NCBI RefSeq assembly: GCF_041295575.1
Contig: NZ_CP160452.1
Span: 1,426,001 to 1,490,000, forward strand
Direction: 5' to 3'
From: Sporosarcina pasteurii
Lineage (GTDB): Bacteria; Bacillota; Bacilli; Bacillales_A; Planococcaceae
DNA: 64,000 nucleotides
Under the pieces are notes generated by a model, which saw only the letters and a list, made by a program, of their open reading frames with translations, had not been told where the DNA came from and did not search any database. This document shows positions 56,866 through 64,000 of the stretch, one piece after another. How positions within the stretch are numbered: the stretch's first letter is position 1; the number at the start of each line of letters is the position of its first letter. A program made the translations under genes and the position numbers.

Positions 56866-57738
56866 TTATAATAGGATTCCTTGAACAATCAGTCCAAGCA
56901 CCAATCCTAGGAAGATGGAAGACAATGTACCTAACAAAAAATATTCTGCCCAGTTTCGATCATCGAGCTGTTTGAATCGTGCAATTGACTTTGCAGCAAT
57001 TATGAATGCGATAGATGGGTATGCCCCAATGACCGTTAAAACAATAACGAGTAATCTTTCTAAATAACCGATTAGCTTGCCACGCGAGCGAAGCGGGGTA
57101 GAGTATGTATAGTAATGATATTCTTCCGTAAAACTACTTTCCATTTTAGGCCGAATTCTGTCTTTCGCTTCAATCATTTGACTTTTAAGTGTCAGTTCCC
57201 CCTCAAAATTTGCTAGTTCGGATGGCAAAGAACCAACGATAAATTTTACGATATGGCCACTAACACTCGTCGCTAAAATAAAAATGATTACGACAAAAAA
57301 TAATGTGTTTATTGTACTCAATCTGCCTGTCCCAAATAATTCTATCAAGCTTTCAAGTAATTCTGTGACTGGCATGTGAAAGAATAGGTTACACGCGAAA
57401 AGAATCATTAATACATGTAAAAGTTGATCGAACAAGAAAAATCCAAGTTTGCTCAAATTGTCATTTGTCGGTCGTTTAATCGAATCTACTAGTTTAATTT
57501 TCAGTAAATCAATTAACAAGTGAGTGAAACAAATGAATAGTATAGGGAAAATGAAATAGCCTATAAAATCACTAAACGCGTATTGATAACGCCAAATAAT
57601 AGCAAGTGCAACGCCCGCTGTTAAGACATGATGAAAGATATGTTTCTTTATATGCTTTATTTTATTATTCACCATTATGTCTGTCTGCAGCCAAAAATCA
57701 GCAATTAAATGTGCGAGAAGCAATAATAAAACGGTCAT
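56866..57738 (-). CDS. DUF3307 family membrane protein
   Basis: 290 residues with about six membrane segments. LLLLLAHLIADFWLQTD and FCFTHLLIDLLK-like FTHLLIDLLKI, with HHVLTAG between, give the His/Asp pattern of DUF3307. Function unknown; the family commonly pairs with a SatD-type protein, which overlaps it by four bases upstream. ATG 57736-57738 after AAAGGAG. Confidence 0.85.
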   Translation of the reverse strand: MTVLLLLLAHLIADFWLQTDIMVNNKIKHIKKHIFHHVLTAGVALAIIWRYQYAFSDFIGYFIFPILFICFTHLLIDLLKIKLVDSIKRPTNDNLSKLGFFLFDQLLHVLMILFACNLFFHMPVTELLESLIELFGTGRLSTINTLFFVVIIFILATSVSGHIVKFIVGSLPSELANFEGELTLKSQMIEAKDRIRPKMESSFTEEYHYYTYSTPLRSRGKLIGYLERLLVIVLTVIGAYPSIAFIIAAKSIARFKQLDDRNWAEYFLLGTLSSIFLGLVLGLIVQGILL

Positions 57739-58511
57739 TTCGAGCTCCTTTCCCAAGGAAAATACTCTTGGAGTCGATTGGTTATCTCATGTCTAATATT
57801 TTTTTGTAGTGTAGCAATTTGATGATCGGCAGTATTCTGTTCTAATGAATTCAACACATTGACAATGTCGTGAAAAGTGTTCAAAATCAACTCAGCTTTA
57901 CCTTTTTTCATATGACTTGAGATGGTTGAGGTTGTTCTTCCCAGATATTTGCTTACTTTATTTTGTTGGCCCACAATCAAATACAATGAACAAACGAGGG
58001 ACTGTATATCTGTTTGTTCGTTAATTTGTTCCTGTTTTAAAGTTAAGCTCGTATTGAATAATGTTTCGAATTGCTTGCTAAAAACTTCGTAACTATTTCC
58101 ATTAGATAAACCTGGTAGTGCAAAGCGAAATTGCATTCGGACTTGTTGGCTTTTTAGAATTTCATTGGCCTTTCTAGCCTGTTTCATTAATGGATGTATC
58201 CAAGTTTCGATATTCAACGAGTCGATGTCATCATCTATCTCCCCAAATGAAAGACCAAAATATGGTTTATGTTCAGGGTATTTCCAAATACGACTTAAAT
58301 AGAATGCAAGCGTATAGGCGGTTGCATAACCCCTACATACAACGACTAGTTCATCTCCAGCACGGTGAGAAACGTGAATAGGACCCGCCTTTTCTGTCCA
58401 GTCTTTAAGATTAACTACTACTTCTTGGAGATACGCACTCAATTCGCTCCCGACATTTTTTTTAGACGAGCGACTAACGTCCATGATGAAAACTGAGATT
58501 TCATTCGACAT
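57735..58511 (-). CDS. SatD-family protein with helix-turn-helix
   Basis: 258 residues; N-terminal SatD-type domain (SVFIMDVSRSSKKN, HRAGDELVVVCRG, YFGLSFGEIDDD) followed by a C-terminal HTH (KVSKYLGRTTSTISSHMKKG, about 188-207). A regulator that also senses something is implied. It is translationally coupled to DUF3307 (ATGA). Repeats upstream at 58548-58618 are likely sites for its own HTH. Confidence 0.82.
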   Translation of the reverse strand: MSNEISVFIMDVSRSSKKNVGSELSAYLQEVVVNLKDWTEKAGPIHVSHRAGDELVVVCRGYATAYTLAFYLSRIWKYPEHKPYFGLSFGEIDDDIDSLNIETWIHPLMKQARKANEILKSQQVRMQFRFALPGLSNGNSYEVFSKQFETLFNTSLTLKQEQINEQTDIQSLVCSLYLIVGQQNKVSKYLGRTTSTISSHMKKGKAELILNTFHDIVNVLNSLEQNTADHQIATLQKNIRHEITNRLQEYFPWERSSK

Positions 58512-58547
58512 GCAAAAACAGCTCCTTCCTAATTGATTACACGAACA

Positions 58548-58618
58548 AGTTCGATTATATAGTCGAATATATCAAAAGTTCGATGATATCGTCAAACTTT
58601 ATGAGAGTTCGATGATGT
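58548..58618. repeat. Three 13-bp direct repeats with a 29-nt step
   Basis: agttcgattatat (58548), agttcgatgatat (58577) and agttcgatgatgt (58606) start exactly 29 bases apart in the promoter region of satD. The step is about three helix turns, so bound proteins would lie on one face of the DNA. Candidate operator array. Confidence 0.8.
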
Positions 58619-58812
58619 AAGCTTATATGAAATTCAAGTTTGTTTAATTTAAGCATGCGAACTACAGGGTAATAGCCTTTAGAGGCAAGAACCATATTGG
58701 AAATAAATATTGAATTTCAGCTAGAGCCGTGTATTAACTACTTGAGGATGGCGGGATGGTAGTATGTCATGTAAAATAAAAATCGATTACATATATATGG
58801 GAGGAAAGAAAC
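58619..58812. other. Rest of the satD/DUF4256 gap
   Basis: AT-rich bases between the repeats and the DUF4256 gene; nothing beyond its ribosome site gggaggaaag was recognised. Confidence 0.4.
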
Positions 58813-59382
58813 ATGACACAAACTCATGCAAGAAAACTGACTGCAGATCAAAGTGAAGATTTATTAAATAAATTAAAGAATCGTTTTGAAAAAAATATGG
58901 ACCGTCACGAGGGACTTGATTGGGATCAAATTGAAGAGAAATTAGCAGCAAATCCTGAAAAATTATGGTCGCTTCATGAAATGGAGCATACAGGCGGAGA
59001 ACCAGATGTTGTTGGCCTAGATAAAGAAACAGGTGAATACATTTTTTATGACTGTTCAAAAGAAAGTCCAAAAGGGCGCAGAAGTGTGTGTTATGACCGT
59101 GAAGCATTAGAGTCAAGAAAGAAGCATAAACCGGAAAATAACGCAATGGATATGGCTGCAGACATGGGCATTGAAATTTTAACAGAAGAACAGTATCGTC
59201 AGTTACAAAGCCTTGGAAATTTTGATATGAAATCTTCAAGTTGGGTAAAAACGCCAGATAAAATTAGAGAACTTGGTGGTGCGATTTTTTGTGATTATCG
59301 CTACGATACTGTTTTTGTTTATCATAACGGAGCGGAATCCTATTATGCTGCAAGAGGTTTCCGCGGCTCACTAAGAGTTTAA
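58813..59382 (+). CDS. DUF4256 domain protein
   Basis: 189-residue cytosolic protein. Recognised by HEMEHTGGEPDVVGLD, FYDCSKESPKGRRSVCYDR and GGAIFCDYRYDTVFVYHNGAESYYAARGFRG-type ending (AESYYAARGFRGSLRV). Unknown function. ATG after GGGAGGAAAG; divergent from satD. Confidence 0.85.
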   Translation: MTQTHARKLTADQSEDLLNKLKNRFEKNMDRHEGLDWDQIEEKLAANPEKLWSLHEMEHTGGEPDVVGLDKETGEYIFYDCSKESPKGRRSVCYDREALESRKKHKPENNAMDMAADMGIEILTEEQYRQLQSLGNFDMKSSSWVKTPDKIRELGGAIFCDYRYDTVFVYHNGAESYYAARGFRGSLRV

Positions 59383-59391
59383 GTCATTTAA

Positions 59392-59440
59392 ATAAAAAAC
59401 GGCCTTTGCTAGATGATAGCGATGGCCGTTTTTTGTATTT
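59392..59440 (+). terminator. Intrinsic terminator after DUF4256
   Basis: Stem aaaaaacggcc / ggccgtttttt and T-run. Confidence 0.88.
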
Positions 59441-59507
59441 TTTTGAAAAGTATTCCTAAGTTTATTACATAATATTAACTTGCTATTTTAATAAATATAT
59501 GTAAATA

Positions 59508-59525
59508 TAGGTGTCAAGACAGTGG
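59508..59525 (+). promoter_or_regulatory. Palindrome tgtcaagaca upstream of nadC (NiaR-like?)
   Basis: TGTC-AA-GACA at 59512-59521 within taggtgtcaagacagtgg. From memory, NiaR/YrxA sites in bacilli contain TGTC-TTGACA-type palindromes. AT-rich candidate -10 sequences precede it, so it could block transcription. No full promoter identified. Confidence 0.4.
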
Positions 59526-59609
59526 TGTGGTTAAAAGTATTTTGATTGTTATCATTGGAAAACTGTCTGACGAATTGTGAAGGTTTTCACAACGAAAGGG
59601 AGATGGGTT

Positions 59610-60476
59610 ATGAATCAATTAAAATTACGAACACAATTACAAGCCTTTTTATTGGAGGATATTGGTGATCAGGATATTACTAGCCAAACGATTTTCCCAC
59701 TAACGGAGATAGGAAAAGGCGTGTTCATTGCCAAGGAAGATGGAATTATTGCGGGTCTAGGGGTTATTAAAGAAGCTTATCATTTATTAGACCGTTCTAT
59801 TCAAGTGACTGAATATCTTAAAGACGGCGATGCGGTGACATGTGGGGATATAATTGCGGAAGTGACGGGGCCAATCGCACATTTACTTACGGGGGAAAGG
59901 GTCATATTAAATCTCATGCAGCGGATGAGCGGTATTGCGACAGTTGTAAATGAAAGCGTGGCAATGCTAGATGATTCTTCCATTCAAATTTGTGATACAA
60001 GAAAGACGATTCCAGGACTGCGTATGTTTGATAAATATGCCGTCGTAAGCGGTGGCGGAAAAAATCACAGGCAAGGATTATATGATGGCGTTATGATTAA
60101 AGATAATCATATTGCATTTGCAGGTTCTATTACGAAAGCAGTGCAGTGCGTGCGAGATAAAATTGGCCATATGGTAAAAATTGAAGTAGAAACAGAAACG
60201 AAAGAAGAAGTACTGGAAGCAGTTGAAGCAGGAGCCGACGTGATTATGTTTGATAATCGAACACCTGAAGAAGTGAAGGAGTTTGTTCAGTATGTGCCAG
60301 AAACCATCATCACAGAGGCTTCGGGTGGAATTACAATGGAAAATTTGGCAACTTACCATGGAACTGGTGTCAATTACATATCATTAGGTTTTTTAACACA
60401 TTCGGTTAAAGCACTCGATATTAGTTTACAAGTCTTAGAAGAAAATAATCGGATTGAAAGAGGAAGTATACGATGA
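59610..60476 (+). CDS. nadC: Nicotinate-nucleotide pyrophosphorylase NadC
   Basis: Quinolinate phosphoribosyltransferase; makes nicotinate mononucleotide from quinolinate and PRPP. Motifs: LEDIGDQDITSQ, ERVILNLMQRMSGIAT, CDTRKTIPGLR, KNHRQGLYDGVMIKDNH, ASGGIT. 288 aa, normal. ATG 59610 after AAAGGGAGATGGG; frame opens at 59577. No nadA or nadB next to it; instead the TRAP genes follow with a four-base overlap. Confidence 0.95.
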   Translation: MNQLKLRTQLQAFLLEDIGDQDITSQTIFPLTEIGKGVFIAKEDGIIAGLGVIKEAYHLLDRSIQVTEYLKDGDAVTCGDIIAEVTGPIAHLLTGERVILNLMQRMSGIATVVNESVAMLDDSSIQICDTRKTIPGLRMFDKYAVVSGGGKNHRQGLYDGVMIKDNHIAFAGSITKAVQCVRDKIGHMVKIEVETETKEEVLEAVEAGADVIMFDNRTPEEVKEFVQYVPETIITEASGGITMENLATYHGTGVNYISLGFLTHSVKALDISLQVLEENNRIERGSIR

Positions 60477-61489
60477 AACGAAACTTCATTTTACTTACTA
60501 TGTTATTCAGCATTTTGTTTATCGTCGCGTGCAGTAATGAGAAAGCAGTACATAATGGAGAATCAGAGAAGGGAGTTACATCTCAATCATTACAAACAAC
60601 AATCATTGGTGGACGTACAGGGGGGGCATGGTCTGTATTTACGGAAGGGGTAGCTGAATCTATCCGTAGAGAAAACAAGGGAGCAATCGTGACTGTCGAG
60701 CCCGGCGGAATTGTGGAAAATCCACCGACTATCGGAACAAATGCTGTTTCATTTGGTATTTCTTATGCGATGACTGCCTATGCGGCCTATACAGGCGCGG
60801 AGCCCTATGACGAGGCGTATGAAGATATCCGCGCCATTAGTGTCGTAATCCCTGGGAATTACTATCAATTTATTGCTAGGGTCGATACACCATATGAGAC
60901 ATTTGATGACATCATTAATCAAAAAGCTCCCATTCGATTGGCCGTGGATCAGCAAGGTTCAGCGGGGGAAATAATAACAAGAAATATCTTAAAAGAATAT
61001 AACGTTACTTATGAAGACATTATTTCCTGGGGCGGTTCTGTTGATCACCTAAGTGATTCCAAAACATTTGAACTGATGGCCGATAAACGAATTGATGCTA
61101 CTGGAGATGCTGTATCAGTCCCTTCAAGCGGTATGATTGAAGCTTCTACTACGATTGATTTAAAAATGCTTTCATTCGATAAAGAAGTGATGCAGGCGGT
61201 ATCGGACAATCTTGGAATGGCAACTGGGACAATTCAAGCGGGTAGCTATGATTTTTTAGAAGACGATATCGATACATTGTATACGCCAGCGATTTTAATT
61301 GTTCATAAGGATGTACCGGAAGAGGAAGTCTATCAAATCACAAAAGCAATCTATAATAACTTTGATTATCTTGGGACCGTACATGAAGAATTTAAAAATT
61401 TAACAGCTGACAATATGATGGAAGTTGGGCAAGTACCCCTTCATCCTGGCGCAGAGAAGTTTTTCAAGGAAGCGGGCATGCTTAACTAA
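60473..61489 (+). CDS. TAXI-family TRAP transporter substrate-binding lipoprotein
   Basis: 338-residue lipoprotein receptor with lipobox FIVAC (Cys about 20). The TAXI-type TRAP pattern is TTIIGGRTGGAWSVFTEGVA, FGISYAMTAYAAYTG, RLAVDQQGSAGEI and GMATGTIQAGSYD. Its start overlaps the nadC stop (ATGA), so translation is coupled. Binds an organic acid for the fused permease downstream; the ligand is unknown. Confidence 0.92.
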   Translation: MKRNFILLTMLFSILFIVACSNEKAVHNGESEKGVTSQSLQTTIIGGRTGGAWSVFTEGVAESIRRENKGAIVTVEPGGIVENPPTIGTNAVSFGISYAMTAYAAYTGAEPYDEAYEDIRAISVVIPGNYYQFIARVDTPYETFDDIINQKAPIRLAVDQQGSAGEIITRNILKEYNVTYEDIISWGGSVDHLSDSKTFELMADKRIDATGDAVSVPSSGMIEASTTIDLKMLSFDKEVMQAVSDNLGMATGTIQAGSYDFLEDDIDTLYTPAILIVHKDVPEEEVYQITKAIYNNFDYLGTVHEEFKNLTADNMMEVGQVPLHPGAEKFFKEAGMLN

Positions 61490-61525
61490 GATAAGCATGA
61501 ATCTCTTAAGGAAGTGGATTGTGTC

Positions 61526-63502
61526 GTGAACATTAAAAATAGATTTATCGGATGGTTTACTGAAGGAGAAAAGCGAGAATTATCGAATGTTCATCTAACG
61601 ATATTTACTCTCCTTGCATTTTCATTAGCGATTTTTCAAATTTGGTCTGTTGTCTGGGGTAAACTAAATCCTATGAATCAAATGGCAATTCATCTGGCAT
61701 TTATTTTAAGCCTTACATTTTTGATATACAGCTATTCTAAAAATACCGGTTTAACACGACCGACGATTATCGATTATGTTTCTGCCATATTGGCTTTTGC
61801 GGCGGGGATTTATTTCACCCTTCATGCGGACCGCTTTGCTGTAAGAATTCCAATTATGGAGCCATTAACGAACTTTGACTTGTTTTTTGGCTTGGTGTTT
61901 GTGCTTCTGAGTATTGAAGCTGCACGAAGAACGATTGGCTATCCTATTATTGTGATTGTCTTCGTTGGCATTGGTTATGCATTATGGGGCCATAGATTAG
62001 AAGGCCTTATGTGGCATCGGGCATTTTCGCCTGTAGATGTATTAGATGAATTGGCATTTAGCTTTAATGGTTTGTGGGGGTCGCCCATTTCCGTTGCAGC
62101 ATCATTCGTATTTATGTTCATGTTGTTTGGTGCATTTTTAAATAAGGCAGGGGCTGGCGAGTTCTTTTTCAAACTTTCTACAGCTGTTGCAGGAAGAACA
62201 AAGGGTGGAACCGCAAAAGTTGCTGTACTTGCTAGTACATTTTTTGGTTCTATATCTGGAAGCCCAACAGCAAATGTTGTGACAACTGGATCTTTCACAA
62301 TTCCTGTCAGTAAGAAAACCGGTTACAAACCATCCTTTGCCGCAGCAGTGGAAGCATCCGCCTCTACAGGTGGAAGTATATTACCACCGATTATGGGTTC
62401 ATCTGCCTTTCTAATGGCAGCCGTTACACAAGTGCCCTATGGATTCATCGTGATGGCTGCGATTATTCCTGGAATTCTTTATTATGCCTCTTTGTTAACG
62501 ATGGTTCATTTCGAAGCACTTCGACTAGATTTACCCCGAGCTGCTAAGGAGGATATTCCAAAGATTTCTACAGTCTTAAGGGAAGGATGGTTCTATTTTA
62601 TTCCTTTACTTGTATTGGTCTTTTTTCTAATGCAAGGGTATAGTGCTTCTAGAACAGGATTCTACGGCATCATTTCTATCGTCATTGTTAGTTGGTTCCG
62701 TAAAAAGACACGTATGGGGTTAAAAGAAATTATCAATGCGATGATTGATGGTGCAAAATCAGCTATCCCTGTTTCAACGGCATGTGCTGTAGCAGGATTA
62801 GTCATAGCGGGGATTATGTCGACGGGTCTTGGCGGAAAGTTAACGAGTATTGTTCTTAGTTTAACTGAAGGGATGTTATTCCCTACTTTAATACTCGTTA
62901 TGCTCATTTGTATCATTTTAGGAATGGGGATGCCTGTTGCAGCAGCATATATATTAACTGCAATGCTAGCGGCACCGGCATTAATTGAATTAGGTGTTTC
63001 GACGATGTCTGCCCATTTGTTCATTGTGTATTTTTCTATCTTTTCAGCAATCACTCCACCCGTTGCGGTCGCAGCCTTTGCCGCCGCAGGGATTTCTGGT
63101 AGTAACCCGAACCGAGTAGGACTGGAAGCTGTTCGTCTAGGTTTAGTCGGTTTTATTGTTCCATTTATGTTTGTTTTTGAACCTTCACTATTGATGGACG
63201 GGGCGCCGGGGGAAATCATTATCTCGATCTTAACCGCATTGATAGGTGTGATTATACTAGCTGCTGGTGTAATTGGTTGGTTAATTACAAAGGCTACAAT
63301 TGTGGAACGCATCGCACTCATTGCTGGTGGACTTCTCACAATTTACCCGGGTTTATTATCCGATGGGATCGGTGTGGTGCTGATTATTTCAATCTTGTTT
63401 ATTCAACGAAGACGCGAGATTAAGATAATAAAGATTGATCGTAGAAGACCAATGGAAAAAAGGGGACTGAAAGGGACAGATTCTATTGGAGTTGAGAGTT
63501 AA
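61526..63502 (+). CDS. Fused TRAP transporter permease (TAXI type)
   Basis: 658-residue fusion of the small (DctQ-like, about 1-165) and large (DctM-like) TRAP subunits, with about 16 spans. Motifs: FFGSISGSPTANVVTTGSFT, EASASTGGSILPPIMGSSAF, ILGMGMPVAAAYILTAMLAAP, FSAITPPVAVAAFAAAGISG. Moves an organic acid in with Na+. GTG 61526 lies eight bases after the AAGGAAGTGG-like site; GTG 61514 is inside that site. Ends in a basic cytosolic tail. Confidence 0.92.
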   Translation: MNIKNRFIGWFTEGEKRELSNVHLTIFTLLAFSLAIFQIWSVVWGKLNPMNQMAIHLAFILSLTFLIYSYSKNTGLTRPTIIDYVSAILAFAAGIYFTLHADRFAVRIPIMEPLTNFDLFFGLVFVLLSIEAARRTIGYPIIVIVFVGIGYALWGHRLEGLMWHRAFSPVDVLDELAFSFNGLWGSPISVAASFVFMFMLFGAFLNKAGAGEFFFKLSTAVAGRTKGGTAKVAVLASTFFGSISGSPTANVVTTGSFTIPVSKKTGYKPSFAAAVEASASTGGSILPPIMGSSAFLMAAVTQVPYGFIVMAAIIPGILYYASLLTMVHFEALRLDLPRAAKEDIPKISTVLREGWFYFIPLLVLVFFLMQGYSASRTGFYGIISIVIVSWFRKKTRMGLKEIINAMIDGAKSAIPVSTACAVAGLVIAGIMSTGLGGKLTSIVLSLTEGMLFPTLILVMLICIILGMGMPVAAAYILTAMLAAPALIELGVSTMSAHLFIVYFSIFSAITPPVAVAAFAAAGISGSNPNRVGLEAVRLGLVGFIVPFMFVFEPSLLMDGAPGEIIISILTALIGVIILAAGVIGWLITKATIVERIALIAGGLLTIYPGLLSDGIGVVLIISILFIQRRREIKIIKIDRRRPMEKRGLKGTDSIGVES

Positions 63503-63516
63503 CGATAAAGACCTTT

Positions 63517-63570
63517 CCAAAAATCATCCACTAGAGGCTTCATTGCCTAGAGTGGATGATTTTTCTATTC
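63517..63570 (+). terminator. Intrinsic terminator after the TRAP permease
   Basis: Long stem aaaaatcatccact...agtggatgattttt (63519-63564) with internal loop and T-tail. Confidence 0.87.
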
Positions 63571-63824
63571 TGATTTTTACTATCCGTTTATCTATTAATT
63601 CGTCCCTAATCTTCAAACATGTATATAACTAGCGTCTTCATGCTGCATAATCATGACCATCATGCCGATCTTTTAGTGTCCTTAAGCGGCGGAATCAGAA
63701 AGTAAAAATGGCCTTTTCTAACCTCCGGAACAATTGTTCTATTCGGGTTTAAACTCTTATATAATTAATAAAGTCAATTACCATGATTAAAGAGTCGGAT
63801 GAAACAGATATTAAACGCATTAAT
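63571..63824. other. Gap before the S66 gene
   Basis: About 250 bases between converging genes; no frame, RNA gene or clear hairpin was recognised. Confidence 0.4.
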
Positions 63825-64000
63825 TTAAATCCATTTCTCCGTACAATATACTTTCTTCTTTGTTGCATCTAACTTTACCTTCTTACCGATTGCTAAAGGA
63901 TGCATAGGATGTGTATGACAACAATCAAAATCAGCTAAAATCGGAATATCTTTTCCGTCAAGTTGCTCTAATAATATTTCCAGTGGTTTTCTTCCTGTTC
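63825..64000 (-). CDS. Peptidase S66 (LD-carboxypeptidase/MccF-like), C-terminal part
   Basis: 58 complete codons of the C-terminal end, entering from beyond the right edge and ending with TAA at 63825-63827. PLEILLEQLDGKDIPILADF followed by CCHTHPMHPLAIG carries the catalytic His region of the S66 family, which cleaves LD-peptide bonds of murein tripeptides or microcin C. The usual G-H-T reads C-H-T here. Confidence 0.72.
   Translation of the reverse strand, partial: TGRKPLEILLEQLDGKDIPILADFDCCHTHPMHPLAIGKKVKLDATKKKVYCTEKWI

Noticed and set aside
58548..58618. CRISPR or iteron origin
   Set aside because: Only three short repeats with spacers of 16 bases, in a promoter; no cas or replication gene.
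58787..59239. 150-codon minus-strand frame
   Set aside because: Lies opposite the DUF4256 gene; reading is not protein-like.
62662..63339. 225-codon minus-strand open frame
   Set aside because: Shadow of the TRAP permease; no ribosome site and no family features.

Overview
The window looks like chromosome of a low-GC, endospore-forming member of the Bacillales, most likely Planococcaceae (Sporosarcina/Lysinibacillus type); this is judged from gene content and order, not a database search. Two blocks keep gene orders known from Bacillus subtilis: brxA(yphP)-ypiP-ypjP-thyA-dfrA-yplQ-like-ypmR-ypmS-msrA-msrB-yozE (1-8079) and odhA-odhB-(small gene)-yojN-yojO (15572-22822). Spore-related genes (YjcZ-type peptide, SleL/YaaH-like glucosaminidase, YIEGIA proteins) support a spore former. 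No rRNA, tRNA or CRISPR array was seen.

Layout. 1-8.1 kb: thiol redox, nucleotide synthesis and methionine sulfoxide repair. 8.1-12.6 kb: deoD, a CtpA-type protease, a CobW metallochaperone and a CAP-domain secreted protein. 12.8-22.8 kb: MATE exporter, stand-alone murG, 2-oxoglutarate dehydrogenase E1/E2, and a MoxR ATPase/VWA pair. 23-36.9 kb: xpaC-telA, a cold-shock gene with a strongly structured leader, ykpA ABC-F, an MFS carrier, a second msrA, an LCP enzyme, an AI-2E family transporter, a one-domain XdhC protein, the YIEGIA pair, and a poorly organised stretch with a 31-bp exact direct repeat. 36.9-38.7 kb: a decayed IS200/IS605 element (tnpA and tnpB both broken). 39.2-43.7 kb: an HTH-DUF1232 regulator and a GntR/dehydrogenase/GntP sugar-acid cassette. 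43.8-57 kb: small lipoproteins, EamA exporter, SleL-like enzyme, fni, several very small genes (including two not usually called), a double ribbon-helix-helix-like protein, EcsC, a CycA/AapA-type permease and an aminotransferase. 56.9-58.6 kb: a SatD-DUF3307 module with phased direct repeats upstream. 59.6-63.5 kb: nadC translationally coupled to a two-gene TAXI-type TRAP transporter, with a palindrome upstream. The right edge cuts a peptidase S66 gene.

The most interesting points are the nadC-TRAP operon (possible uptake of quinolinate or another NAD precursor), the SatD-DUF3307 module with three 13-bp repeats at exactly 29-nt steps, the 20-bp hairpin plus U-tract inside the csp leader, the apparent non-AUG start of ypiP, and the double nonsense plus frameshift decay of the IS605 element. 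Nearly all other regions are ordinary housekeeping DNA. Start codons were moved to the best Shine-Dalgarno match where the longest frame began too early.
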